The notes under the pieces are model-generated. The model was given only the letters and a program-made list of their open reading frames with translations, ran no database searches and had not been told where the DNA came from. This document shows positions 44,030 through 52,027 of a stretch of 64,000 nt of DNA, piece after piece. The position numbers and the translations under genes are program-made. Origin of the DNA: DASTOB01 sp035720425 (lineage in GTDB: Bacteria > Chloroflexota > Limnocylindria > Limnocylindrales > CSP1-4); NCBI GenBank assembly GCA_035720425.1, contig DASTOB010000210.1, positions 1 through 64,000 of the forward strand. Direction: 5' to 3'. Positions within the stretch are counted from its first letter, which is position 1, and each line of letters begins with the position of its first letter.

Positions 44030-45934
44030 TTACAGGCCGGGCAGCCCGCCGCTCACCGTGATGTTGCCCTTCGACACGACCCCGAACGCGCCGTAGCCGG
44101 TCCCGGTGACGATGCGGAACGTGTCGGCGCCGGCCTTGCCGAGATCCTCCACCTCGACGACGAAGCCCACGCCGGGCACCCCGTCGACCGTCGCCCGGCC
44201 GGTGATGGTCGCGCGACTTCCCGCGATCGTGAGCGAGTCGATGGCCGTTGCGTCGACCCTCGTCCCGGAGGTCCGGTCGCGGAAGTGGACGCCGCCGGTC
44301 GGAGTTGGCGCGCCGAGGACGTAGGCGACGTCGAACCCGAACTGCGCCTGGCCGCCGACCGCGGTGCCACGCAGGATCGTGAACTCGGCCAGCTCACCCG
44401 CCAGCTGCCCGCCGCCGCCGGTCGAGCCCGGCGTGTTCGTCGGTCGGACGATGCAGCCGAGGCCGTCGCAGTCCGAGAAGGCGTATACGTCGAGGCCACG
44501 GGCCATGTCGCCCGCGTAGATGAACCCCTTGTACTCCTTGGCCGACCACGTGTCCGCTCCCGGCATGACGATCCAGCCGAGCGTGTTCGCCCACGTCGAA
44601 CGCGGGTCCTCGGCGATGCCGTCGGCCGCGCTCGACGGTCCGGCGAAGTCGAGGTGCCAGACGCCGGCGCCGTAGTGGGCGGTCACGAGCTCGCGGCCCG
44701 GCAGCGACGAGACACCGTCGAAGCCGGCGGCGATCGGTCCGGGACCGGCGGAGCCGTTGCCCCCGTTCCTGAAGACGTGGATCGTGCAGCCCCGCTCCGT
44801 CCGGCCGATCGCCGTCAACGCCGGGGCGAGGGGGTCGATCGCGAGCGTCGGGTTGGGATACACCCATGTGCCGAGCTTGCGCGGCGCCCCGAGATCGTCG
44901 AGCGACCAGAAGTGGGCCCCGCCGATCTTGCCGGTCGGGCTCTGGTTGCACGCGGTCTCGGTCAGCCCGCCGCCCGCCTCGTCGGTCACGACGAGGATTC
45001 GGCCGTCCGACGACGTGTCGGCCTGGTGGGCCAGCTGGATGATCTGGCCGTCGGCGCCCTGCCCCGGCGCCGCCACGTTCGGGATGGTCGCGAGGACGGT
45101 CGGCACCCGACCGTCGAGCACGCCGGACACGTCGACGACGCGGGTCGAGTCGAGACCCGCCGAGTAGAGGGTGTTCCCGTCGCGCGAGAACGACACGTCG
45201 TGCGCGTCGTCGACGATCGAATCGGGCAGGAATCGTGCGAGCGTCGGCGTCGCGCCGCGGATGTCGACGGCCTCGAGGCCGACGAACGAGGTGTTCACGG
45301 AGATCCACTCGCCGGACGGATGGATGGTGACCGTGTGGGCGCCCGACGATCCCTGGCTCGACAGGTAGCAGTCGACGAGCTGCGTCTGGAACGTCGCCGA
45401 CACGGGGTCGAATTCGAGTCGAACGATGTCGATGCCGGCGCGGGTGAGGCCCGTCGTCCCGCTGCCCTTGTCGCGGAGGCAGGTCGAGGTCGCCCCGCTC
45501 ACCCCGAGCGAGTCGAAGCCGAGGACGAGCAGGTCGCCGCGGAGGGAGACGTCGTTCTGGTAGCCCGGGTCGGTGTACGCCCCGGCCGACGTGGGATGTG
45601 CCGGATCGGTGATGTCGAAGATCCGCGTGCCGCCGCCCATCGTGCCGAGGAACGCGTAGTCGTGGACCGTTCCGTCGGCGGCGGTCCGGGACTGGAACTC
45701 GATGTCCGTGCCGACGAACCCGCACACGTTGGCGAGGTGGGACAGGTTCTTGGCACTGCGCGGTGCGAGCCCGGGCGTCGAGAGGGCCTCGCAGGGCAGC
45801 GCGACGCCGCGCACCGGATCGAGCGGTTCCTCCTGCGCCGACGATCCGGGGATCGGCATCACCTGGCCGACGAGCAGGATTCCGAGACCGACGGCCACCG
45901 GGCGAGCCAGGGCGAACAAGCGACGCGGCGACAT
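44030..45934 (-). CDS. Secreted LVIVD-repeat beta-propeller protein with post-COAP-1 domain
   Basis: A 634-residue exported protein. The signal peptide (about 1-33) ends near GSSAQEE. A beta-propeller built of LVIVD-like repeats (TRIFDITDPAHP, DIVRLEFDP, RVVDVSGVLDG, YAFSD) covers about 50-480. A C-terminal post-COAP-1-like domain follows (GVHFRDRTSGTRV, ITGRATVDGVPG, VEVEDLGKAGADTF, GNITVSGG). Such proteins are extracellular and of unknown function; adhesion or scaffolding is a guess. The ATG at 45934 has GGGAGGAG (45943-45950 on the complement) upstream, which favours it over a longer frame running into the 62-bp repeats. Confidence 0.8.
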   Translation of the reverse strand: MSPRRLFALARPVAVGLGILLVGQVMPIPGSSAQEEPLDPVRGVALPCEALSTPGLAPRSAKNLSHLANVCGFVGTDIEFQSRTAADGTVHDYAFLGTMGGGTRIFDITDPAHPTSAGAYTDPGYQNDVSLRGDLLVLGFDSLGVSGATSTCLRDKGSGTTGLTRAGIDIVRLEFDPVSATFQTQLVDCYLSSQGSSGAHTVTIHPSGEWISVNTSFVGLEAVDIRGATPTLARFLPDSIVDDAHDVSFSRDGNTLYSAGLDSTRVVDVSGVLDGRVPTVLATIPNVAAPGQGADGQIIQLAHQADTSSDGRILVVTDEAGGGLTETACNQSPTGKIGGAHFWSLDDLGAPRKLGTWVYPNPTLAIDPLAPALTAIGRTERGCTIHVFRNGGNGSAGPGPIAAGFDGVSSLPGRELVTAHYGAGVWHLDFAGPSSAADGIAEDPRSTWANTLGWIVMPGADTWSAKEYKGFIYAGDMARGLDVYAFSDCDGLGCIVRPTNTPGSTGGGGQLAGELAEFTILRGTAVGGQAQFGFDVAYVLGAPTPTGGVHFRDRTSGTRVDATAIDSLTIAGSRATITGRATVDGVPGVGFVVEVEDLGKAGADTFRIVTGTGYGAFGVVSKGNITVSGGLPGL

Positions 45935-46042
45935 GGCTGGAGCTCCTCCCACGCTGTGATGGGGTTGTAGGCGCCGGGCGACGTTCAACCCATCCCCGCG
46001 GTCGCGGTGGGCATTGCAGTTGTGTTTCACGGACGTCATCTC

Positions 46043-46228
46043 GCCGGCCTCCCGGATCCGTTCTTCGGGGAGCGACGAATCCGGCGAACGGGCCGCCAAT
46101 CCCGGCCGGCCTCCCGGATCCGTTCTTCGGGGAGCGACGAATCCGGCGAACGGGCCGCCAATCCCGGCCGGCGTCCCGGATCTGTTCTTCGTGGAGGGAC
46201 GAACCCGGCCATCGGCCCGGCATCGGAG
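46043..46228. repeat. Tandem 62-bp repeat, three copies
   Basis: Copies at 46043-46104 and 46105-46166 are identical by eye. A third at 46167-46228 is clearly related but diverged. Each contains a GTTCTTCGGGGAGCGACG stretch. A partial fourth with GTTCTTCCGGGAG lies near 46243. It has no CRISPR-like spacers. Confidence 0.85.
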
Positions 46229-46326
46229 CCCGCGAACCGCATTTCGTTCTTCCGGGAGCACCAACCACGCTTTCGGCCGGATTGCCCGACGATTCGCGGC
46301 CCGGCCACCCGCGCGTCGAGCCCTCG

Positions 46327-46332
46327 TACACT
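46327..46332 (+). promoter_or_regulatory. Putative -10 hexamer for the PPOX gene
   Basis: TACACT lies 9 nt before the ATG at 46342, implying a leaderless transcript. Confidence 0.35.
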
Positions 46333-46341
46333 CTCCGGGCG

Positions 46342-46848
46342 ATGGACGACCGACCCATCCTTACCCCCGGCGAGCGCTCGTTCGTGGCCGACGCGCGTCG
46401 TGCGATCCTCGCGACGGTGAGCCCGAGCGGGGCGCCGCGTCTCGTCCCTGTCTGCTTCGTCGTCGCGCCCGGTGGCGATCGGCTGGGGCGGCCGATGCTC
46501 TACTCCCCGATCGATGAGAAACCGAAGGCGAGCCCGGATCCGCGCGCCCTCAGCCGCGTCCAGGACCTGCTCGTGCTTCCGGACGTGAGCCTCCTGGTCG
46601 ATCGCTGGGACGAGGACTGGACCCGACTGGCGTGGGTCCGCCTCTACGGCCGCGGGGTCCTGCTCGAGCCGCAGCCGCATGAACGGGAGGAGCACGCGAT
46701 GGCGGTCGGCCTGCTCCGGGCGAAGTACGCGCAGTACGCGTCCCACCGCCTCGAGGAGCGGCCGATCATCCGAATCGTCGTCGACCGATCCCGCAGCTGG
46801 GGCGCCGTCGCCGATGGGTTGCCGGAGGCTGAGCATGCCGTCGGCTGA
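46342..46848 (+). CDS. PPOX-class F420-dependent oxidoreductase
   Basis: A 168-residue split-barrel flavin-type protein of the Rv1155-like PPOX group (the family described for F420-dependent enzymes). It has FVADARRAILATVSPSGAPRLVPVCFVV near the N-terminus, DEKPKA (about 59-64) and SLLVDRWDEDWTRLAWVRLYG (about 83-103), which match. The likely cofactor is F420 or FMN; the substrate is unknown. It begins 9 nt after a TACACT hexamer. The dispersed repeat starts about 40 nt after its stop. Confidence 0.82.
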   Translation: MDDRPILTPGERSFVADARRAILATVSPSGAPRLVPVCFVVAPGGDRLGRPMLYSPIDEKPKASPDPRALSRVQDLLVLPDVSLLVDRWDEDWTRLAWVRLYGRGVLLEPQPHEREEHAMAVGLLRAKYAQYASHRLEERPIIRIVVDRSRSWGAVADGLPEAEHAVG

Positions 46849-47343
46849 GCGGTGATGCGTGGGTGCCGTTGCTCGCGCCTCGCGCGGAGCGGCCGTGCGA
46901 ATCGTCCCCATTCGTACCGGAGCCGCTAGAGCTCCTCGCCGTCGCAGTGGTCTGCCCTCATCGCCGGCCGTAAGGCGCTCGGCACCGCCTCCATTCATGT
47001 CGCCACGGGGGCCGAGTGCACAAGGATCGGCGCTCAAGATCCGGCCGTCCGCTTATTGACATAGCTGCACCGGGCGCATGAATGGGGTCGATCCGCCGAC
47101 GCTCAAGCCACTGGCCGGGGCGCGGCGCGAGGCCCGGAGGCCTCTCCACGCGGCCCTTGTCGCTGCGACACGAATGGGACCGATCCGCCTGCCCGAAAAC
47201 CCGACGCCAGCGCGACGCGCGCCCAACAACCCGACGCCGGGCCGATCCGCGCCCGAAAAGCCGACGCCGGGACGATCCGCCCGCCCCAAGCCCGACGCCG
47301 GGGCAGCCTGCCAGCCCGCAAGCCGGCGCGCGGACGACCCGAG
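46849..47343. repeat. Dispersed repeat, copy A (about 46891-47343)
   Basis: This gap has no supported gene. From about 46891 to the stop of the next gene it matches, in reverse complement, 50034-50506. For example 47025-47056 equals the complement of 50342-50373 with one mismatch. It contains four copies of a motif built on CATGAATGGGG / ACGAATGGGAC, two inverted (about 46904 and 46989) and two direct (about 47075 and 47169). A 30-bp tandem array (unit with CCGACGCCGGG) fills about 47180-47300. Confidence 0.85.
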
Positions 47344-48579
47344 CTACGCCCCGCGGTCGAGGAACAACGCCCCGGCCACGGGACGGAGACAGTGCGTCGT
47401 GCTCATCGCCTGGTGGTAGCCGCCACCGTTGAGCAGCGCGACGATGTCGCCCTCCTCGACCGGCATCATCGGGTAGTCCTCGGCGAACACGTCGCCGGCC
47501 TCGTTGATGTGGCCGGCCACCGTGACGGTCCACGCGCGCGCCGCCGCCGCGTCGCGGCACAGCACGAGCTCCTGCGCGTAGCGGTAGATGAAATACGCGT
47601 TGTTGACGTTCCAGCCGAGGTCGAGGCCGACGAACAGCACGCTCCCGCGCTGCTCGACGGTCACCACCTCGCCGATCAGGATCGCCGCGTCCTTGGTCAG
47701 GTAGTCGCCCGGCTCGCACGCGACGACGACGTCGAGAGGCCCCAGATGCCGGGTCAGCACGGCGGCCCAGGCGTCGACGTCGACCGGCGGCTCGTCGTCG
47801 CGCGCCGGACGACCGAGCCCGCCACCAACGTTCACCTCCCGCAGCGGGTGGCCGGCGTCGATGAGCCGCCGCGCCGTCGCCGCCACGCGGGCCGTCGTGC
47901 GCTCGACGTCGGCGAGCCGGTCGCCGAGCCAGCCCGACCCAGCGTGGACGTGGACCGTGTCGACGACGAGTCCGTGGCGGGCCGCCGCGGCGAGCGCGTG
48001 GTCGAGCCGGTCGTCGCCGATCCCGAACTTGGTCGGGCGCTCGCCGCTGTACTCGAGCCCGGCGTGATACCCGACGCCGGATCCCGGGTTGACCCGAAGG
48101 CCGATCCGCGAGCCCGGCGCCCTTCGGCCGTACCGCTCGACCTGGCTGACCGCGTCGAGGTTGACGTGCACGCCGTGCTCGAGGAGGACGTCGAGGTCTC
48201 GCTCCGAGACGTTCGTTCCGGTGAAGCTGATCTCGTCGGCCCGCCAGCCATGGGCGAGCGCATGGAGCACCTCGCCCGGCGAGCACGCGTCGATACCGAC
48301 CGACTCCGCGGCGCCGGGCGGCCCGAGGCCACGAAGCACCTCGAGAACCTCCGGCTCGCGGTTCGCCTTGAGCGCGAAGCGCACGACGTGGCGCAACCCG
48401 GCGCGGCCAAGGGCGCCGTGGAGGTCGCGCACCGCCTCGGCCACCCGGGCGCGGTCGTACACGAAGAGCGGCGTCCCGTGCCGCCGGGCCAGGGCCTCCG
48501 CGTCGCGGCCGGCGATCGACAGCCGGCCGCCCACGATCCCGAGCCCCGGCCGGACCCACCATGGGTCGGCGGTCGTCAC
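47344..48579 (-). CDS. Diaminopimelate/ornithine decarboxylase-like PLP enzyme
   Basis: A 411-residue fold-type III PLP enzyme. The PLP Lys lies in FALKANREPEV (about 72). HVHAGSGWLGD (about 203), NVGGGLGRP (about 237) and CEPGDYL (about 278) are phosphate and active-site blocks. AGHINEAGDVFAEDY and LNGGGYHQAMST finish the C-terminal barrel. It resembles diaminopimelate decarboxylase (LysA) but has EPGD for the usual EPGR, and the AGHIN-EAGD region differs from the CCES active-site Cys segment. Ornithine, arginine-like or carboxynorspermidine substrates are possible. The GTG start overlaps the DUF2277 stop. Confidence 0.75.
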   Translation of the reverse strand: MTTADPWWVRPGLGIVGGRLSIAGRDAEALARRHGTPLFVYDRARVAEAVRDLHGALGRAGLRHVVRFALKANREPEVLEVLRGLGPPGAAESVGIDACSPGEVLHALAHGWRADEISFTGTNVSERDLDVLLEHGVHVNLDAVSQVERYGRRAPGSRIGLRVNPGSGVGYHAGLEYSGERPTKFGIGDDRLDHALAAAARHGLVVDTVHVHAGSGWLGDRLADVERTTARVAATARRLIDAGHPLREVNVGGGLGRPARDDEPPVDVDAWAAVLTRHLGPLDVVVACEPGDYLTKDAAILIGEVVTVEQRGSVLFVGLDLGWNVNNAYFIYRYAQELVLCRDAAAARAWTVTVAGHINEAGDVFAEDYPMMPVEEGDIVALLNGGGYHQAMSTTHCLRPVAGALFLDRGA

Positions 48580-48833
48580 ACGCGGGCGCGCGCCTGGCCC
48601 GATCCGGGTACCCAGCGATCCGGTCCGGGCTCGACGTCGACCCCGAGCGCCTCGAGCAGGCGGCGCGCCGCGGCGCCGACCTCGTCGACGGCGGCGTCGA
48701 ACGCCTCCGAATTCCGGGCCGACGGGGCGCGGTAGCCGCTCACCTTGCGCACGAACTGGCGAGCAGCGGCCTCGATCTCGCCGGTCGTGGCGGCCGTCTC
48801 GGCGCGCCGGAGGGTCTTGATGCTGCGACACAT
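48576..48833 (-). CDS. DUF2277 protein
   Basis: An 85-residue protein matching DUF2277 throughout: MCRSIKTLRR at the start, EIEAAARQFVRKVSGYRAPS in the middle and EVGAAARRLLEALG near the end. The two short conserved halves are helical. Function unknown. It overlaps the PLP-enzyme start by 4 nt, so the two are co-expressed. It is divergent from the alpha/beta hydrolase by 38 nt. Confidence 0.85.
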   Translation of the reverse strand: MCRSIKTLRRAETAATTGEIEAAARQFVRKVSGYRAPSARNSEAFDAAVDEVGAAARRLLEALGVDVEPGPDRWVPGSGQARARV

Positions 48834-48871
48834 GAGCGCAGCGTAACGGGTATCGCGGGTACCGTATCCCG

Positions 48872-49789
48872 GTGACCGCGTCCATTCCGACCCGCCGTCG
48901 GCCCGGTCTCCGGTGGTGGGTTGTCCGGCTCGCGGCCGGCGTCGTCATCGGCCTCGTCGTCGCGCTCGCCATCGACGTCGTGCGGCTCGGCGGGCCCGAG
49001 CGCTGGTTCGCTGCGCATCGGCTGCCGCCGCCCTACCTGCCGATCGGCCGAACGATCGTCGTGGACGGCGCGCCCACCTACCTCGACTGTCGCGGCTCCG
49101 GATCGCCGACGGTCATCCTCGAGTCCGGCCTCGGCACCGGGGCGGCGGGTTGGGGCTTCGTGCTCGACGACACCGCGGCCCTCACGCGGACGTGCACGTG
49201 GGACCGGCCCGGGATCGGCAACAGCGCTTCGATCGGGCGGCACGACGCGGCGGACGCGGCCGCGCGCCTGCGGTCGACGCTCGACGCGGCCGGCGAGCCC
49301 GGCCCGTTCATCGTCGTAGGCCACTCGCTCGGCGGCGTCTACGCGCGAGTCTTCTCGGCCGCCCACGCGGATGAGGTCGTCGGCGCCGTCCTCGTCGATC
49401 CGTACCTGCCGGACATCCATCCCGTGCGCGAGGTCGACCTGCCGGCGGCGCTGCGCGACACGTGGCTCGCCGGTCTCGACGAGACCAACCGGCTCATCGA
49501 GGCGACCGAGGACCTCGACTGGGCGGCGACCGCCGACCAGCTCGCGGACGCAGATCTCGGCGACCTGCCGCTCGAGCTCCTGTTCGTCGAGCAGCGCTTC
49601 CGCTGGGAAGATGCGTTCGAGCCGTACGAGGCCGCCCTCATCGCGGCCTGGCAGCCGCTCGTCCTCGGCCTGTCGGGCGACGCGCGCCTGACGATCGCGG
49701 TGAACGCCACGCACATGATCCAGTGGGACAAACCGGACCTCGTGGTGGCCGCGATTCGGCGGCTCGTCGAGGAGGCGCGCGCAGACTGA
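48872..49789 (+). CDS. Membrane-anchored alpha/beta hydrolase
   Basis: A 305-residue alpha/beta hydrolase with an N-terminal signal-anchor helix (about 14-38), so the catalytic part is probably outside the membrane. SGLGTGAAGWG (about 85-95) is the oxyanion region. GHSLGGVYAR (about 150-159) carries the nucleophilic Ser, and VNATHMIQWDKPD near the end carries the catalytic His. The substrate is unknown. It follows the DUF2277 gene divergently. Both lie in the block bracketed by the two dispersed-repeat copies. Confidence 0.8.
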   Translation: MTASIPTRRRPGLRWWVVRLAAGVVIGLVVALAIDVVRLGGPERWFAAHRLPPPYLPIGRTIVVDGAPTYLDCRGSGSPTVILESGLGTGAAGWGFVLDDTAALTRTCTWDRPGIGNSASIGRHDAADAAARLRSTLDAAGEPGPFIVVGHSLGGVYARVFSAAHADEVVGAVLVDPYLPDIHPVREVDLPAALRDTWLAGLDETNRLIEATEDLDWAATADQLADADLGDLPLELLFVEQRFRWEDAFEPYEAALIAAWQPLVLGLSGDARLTIAVNATHMIQWDKPDLVVAAIRRLVEEARAD

Positions 49790-50033
49790 TGAGGCGGCGC
49801 GTGCGGACCGCTGAGGCGGCCGGCCTCGCGGTGCGGTGCGTACCCCGTCAGGATTGACTCAAGTTCCCGCCTCGCACGCTCGGCGACGCGGCGATTCGAG
49901 CAGATCCTGATGTTGGCCGGGCGTGCCGGCCCTGATTCTCATTCACGGCTGGGGAACCGGCAGGGTCCCCGGGCACGAGTCGCCGGGCGGGAGGGCCGGG
50001 CGCCGCGGTCCACGACCGTGGGGCGGTCAATTC

Positions 50034-50506
50034 GGGTCGTCTGCGCGCCGACTTGCGGGCGGGCGTATCGGCACCGGCGTCGGCCGTCGGGCGGGCGGAG
50101 CGCCCGGCGCGCTCGGCCGTCGGGCGGGCGGAGCGCCCGGGCGCCGGCCCGTCGGGCGGGCGGAGCGTTCGGGCGGGCGGAGCGCCCGGTGCGCTCGGCC
50201 GTCGGGCGCGACGATCGTCCCCATTGGTGTCGCTGCGCCAAGGCCCGCGCGCAGGGCCTCAGCGGTTCCCGCGCCGCGCCGTGCCGGCAGCTTGACCGTG
50301 GCCGGATCGGCCCCATTCATGCGCCCGGCGCGCCGATGTGGATAAGCGGACGGCCGGATCTGGAGCGCCGATCGTTGTCCGCCCGCTCGCTCTTGCGTCA
50401 TGAATGGGGGCGCTGCGGAGCGCCATATTCTTGGCGGTGGGAACAGACGCGACGACGCCGCGGAGCCCAAGCGGCTCCGGCACGAACGGGGACGATTCTC
50501 ACGGCC
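50034..50506. repeat. Dispersed repeat, copy B
   Basis: Inverted copy of 46891-47343. Both ends match (for example the GCAAG(C/T)CGGCGCGC(G/A)GACGACCCGA edge and the GGCCGTGNGAATCGTCCCC edge). The internal tandem array has a different unit here (around GGGCGGGCGGAGCGCCCGG, 50080-50210), so the arrays have diverged or been replaced. Confidence 0.85.
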
Positions 50507-50599
50507 TTTTCCCGTCTGGCGCACGGTTCGTGGAGGCGGCGGCGGGCGCGGTGCCCGGCGCTCCCTGCCCGCAGCACCGTGCCGAGCACGCCGCCTGTG

Positions 50600-50769
50600 C
50601 CGAGCCAACACCGCGGCCGACCCACGACCCCTGCCGAGCCACAACCCCTGCCGACCCACAACCGCGGCCGAGCTACGACCCCTGCCGAGCCACAACCCCT
50701 GCCGAGCCAACACCGCGGCCGACCCACGACCCCTGCCGAGCCACAACCCCTGCCGACCCACGACCGCCG
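50600..50769. repeat. Minisatellite of ten 17-bp units
   Basis: Units based on CCGA(G/C)CCACAACCCCTG start every 17 nt from 50600 to 50753. Two variants, ending CCGCGG or CCCCTG, alternate in a higher-order pattern. The array ends about 95 nt before the ATG of the secreted protein at 50865. Confidence 0.9.
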
Positions 50770-50864
50770 CCGGCACCGCGGCCGATGGTGTCACGGTGCA
50801 CCGAACGATCGGCCCCTTCGACCCGGGACGCCAGGACCAGGGTCAGGCGGCGGCCGCCGGGGCG

Positions 50865-52007
50865 ATGCTCGGCCGCGTGACGCCTGCGACCCGCTCGCCA
50901 CGCCGCCGGACCGCCCCCCGAGCCTCGATCGCCTGGGCCGTGGGGCTGAGCGTGCTCATCTCGTTCGGTGCGGCGCCCGCGTTCGCGGCGGAACCGGAGC
51001 CGACGCCGACGGCCGACCCGGCCGCGGAGCCGACGGCCGACCCGGCAGCGGAGCCGACGGCCACGCCGACGCCGACGCCGGAACCGACGCCTCCGCCGAC
51101 ACCCGACCCGACCCCGGAACCGACGCCTCCACCCGCGCCGACACCCGAACCGACGCCGACACCCGCACCGACGCCGACTCCCACGCCGGAGCCGCCACCT
51201 GCCCCGACCCCCTCTCCGGCACCACTGCCGCCCCCGGAGCCAACCCCTCCGCCCGCGCCCGCTCCGACGCCCGCTCCGACGTGGACGAGACCTGCGGTCG
51301 CGCCCGCCTGGCTCAACCTGTACTCGCCGACATCGTTCCTCTACCAGGACCCCAATCCGCATGCCTGCACCGCGACGGCAACGCAGATCATGCTCAACAT
51401 CGTCGCGGCAACGGGCAGCGGGGGAAGCGGCTTCGCGTGGCTCCCGACGACGGACAGCGCGACCCGCGACGCCCTCCTCGCATGGGAACGCGGGAACGAC
51501 ACACTGCCGGCCGGTCGCGGGTCGGACCCGCACGGCTGGCGTAACGCGCTCAACGCCTTCGGTTGGGGCGGGAGCGCGCAGTACCAGGGCAACCGAGTGT
51601 ACGAGGACGTCGCCTATCCGACCTTCGACGCCGCCGTCAAGGACGCGGTCCGCGCGCTCATCCTGACCGGCAAGCCGGTCGGCATCCTCGGCTGGCGCGG
51701 GCGTCACGCCCAGTTCATCACCGGCTACTACGGGCTGCGTGGCGATCCGTTTGCCCGAAACCGCCGGGGCGGGTACACGAACGCCTTTCGCATCGGCGGC
51801 TTCTACCTCACCGATCCCCTCGCGTCGTCGGGCATCGTGAATCGTCGCGTGTCGTACGGGACCCTTCGGAACTCCCGGAACGGCCGGGTGCGATTCGCCC
51901 CGTACTTCGAACGGGACAGCCGCCTCGACGACCCGTACACGGCCGGCGCCCGTCCGTCGTGGCGAGAGTGGTACCGGCGCTACGTGGTGATCCTGCCCGT
52001 CCGCTGA
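50865..52007 (+). CDS. Secreted C39-like cysteine-protease-fold protein with Pro/Thr-rich stalk
   Basis: A 380-residue exported protein. The signal peptide (about 12-42, with an RRR n-region and FAAEP cleavage region) is followed by about 95 residues of Pro/Thr/Glu repeats (TPEPTP-like), a likely cell-wall-spanning stalk. The C-terminal 230 residues resemble the peptidase C39-like fold. A Cys begins CTATATQIMLN (about 167), and a His lies in GWRGRHAQFITGY (about 280). It may be an amidase, protease or a binding relic. It is a paralogue of the protein at 60716. The start was picked at the ATG before the basic region; the minisatellite lies upstream. Confidence 0.75.
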   Translation: MLGRVTPATRSPRRRTAPRASIAWAVGLSVLISFGAAPAFAAEPEPTPTADPAAEPTADPAAEPTATPTPTPEPTPPPTPDPTPEPTPPPAPTPEPTPTPAPTPTPTPEPPPAPTPSPAPLPPPEPTPPPAPAPTPAPTWTRPAVAPAWLNLYSPTSFLYQDPNPHACTATATQIMLNIVAATGSGGSGFAWLPTTDSATRDALLAWERGNDTLPAGRGSDPHGWRNALNAFGWGGSAQYQGNRVYEDVAYPTFDAAVKDAVRALILTGKPVGILGWRGRHAQFITGYYGLRGDPFARNRRGGYTNAFRIGGFYLTDPLASSGIVNRRVSYGTLRNSRNGRVRFAPYFERDSRLDDPYTAGARPSWREWYRRYVVILPVR

Positions 52008-52027
52008 CCGGCTATCGTCAGCGCTGC

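Larger units (their letters stand above)
45935..46341. other. Repeat-containing divergent intergenic region
   Basis: About 400 nt between the leftward propeller gene and the rightward PPOX gene. It contains the 62-bp tandem repeats (46043-46228) and a TACACT -10-like hexamer at 46327. No credible gene; long open frames here arise only from the high GC content. Confidence 0.55.
49790..50864. other. Repeat-rich intergenic region
   Basis: About 1.1 kb without a supported gene. It holds copy B of the dispersed repeat (50034-50506) and the 17-bp minisatellite (50600-50769). The long open frames here are low-complexity, in all frames, and run through repeats, so none is called. Confidence 0.6.

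Noticed and set aside
46043..46228. CRISPR array
   Set aside because: The 62-bp units are directly adjacent with no spacers, and there are no cas genes.
47344..48579. Confident lysA call
   Set aside because: Key LysA motifs (EPGR and the Cys segment) differ, so the substrate is left open.
50600..50769. CRISPR array or coding repeat
   Set aside because: 17-bp units have no spacers and their length breaks the reading frame; it is a minisatellite.
49910..50860. Open frames through the repeat region as genes
   Set aside because: They are Arg/Pro/Ala-rich, run through the dispersed repeat and minisatellite, and lack ribosome-binding sites or domains.
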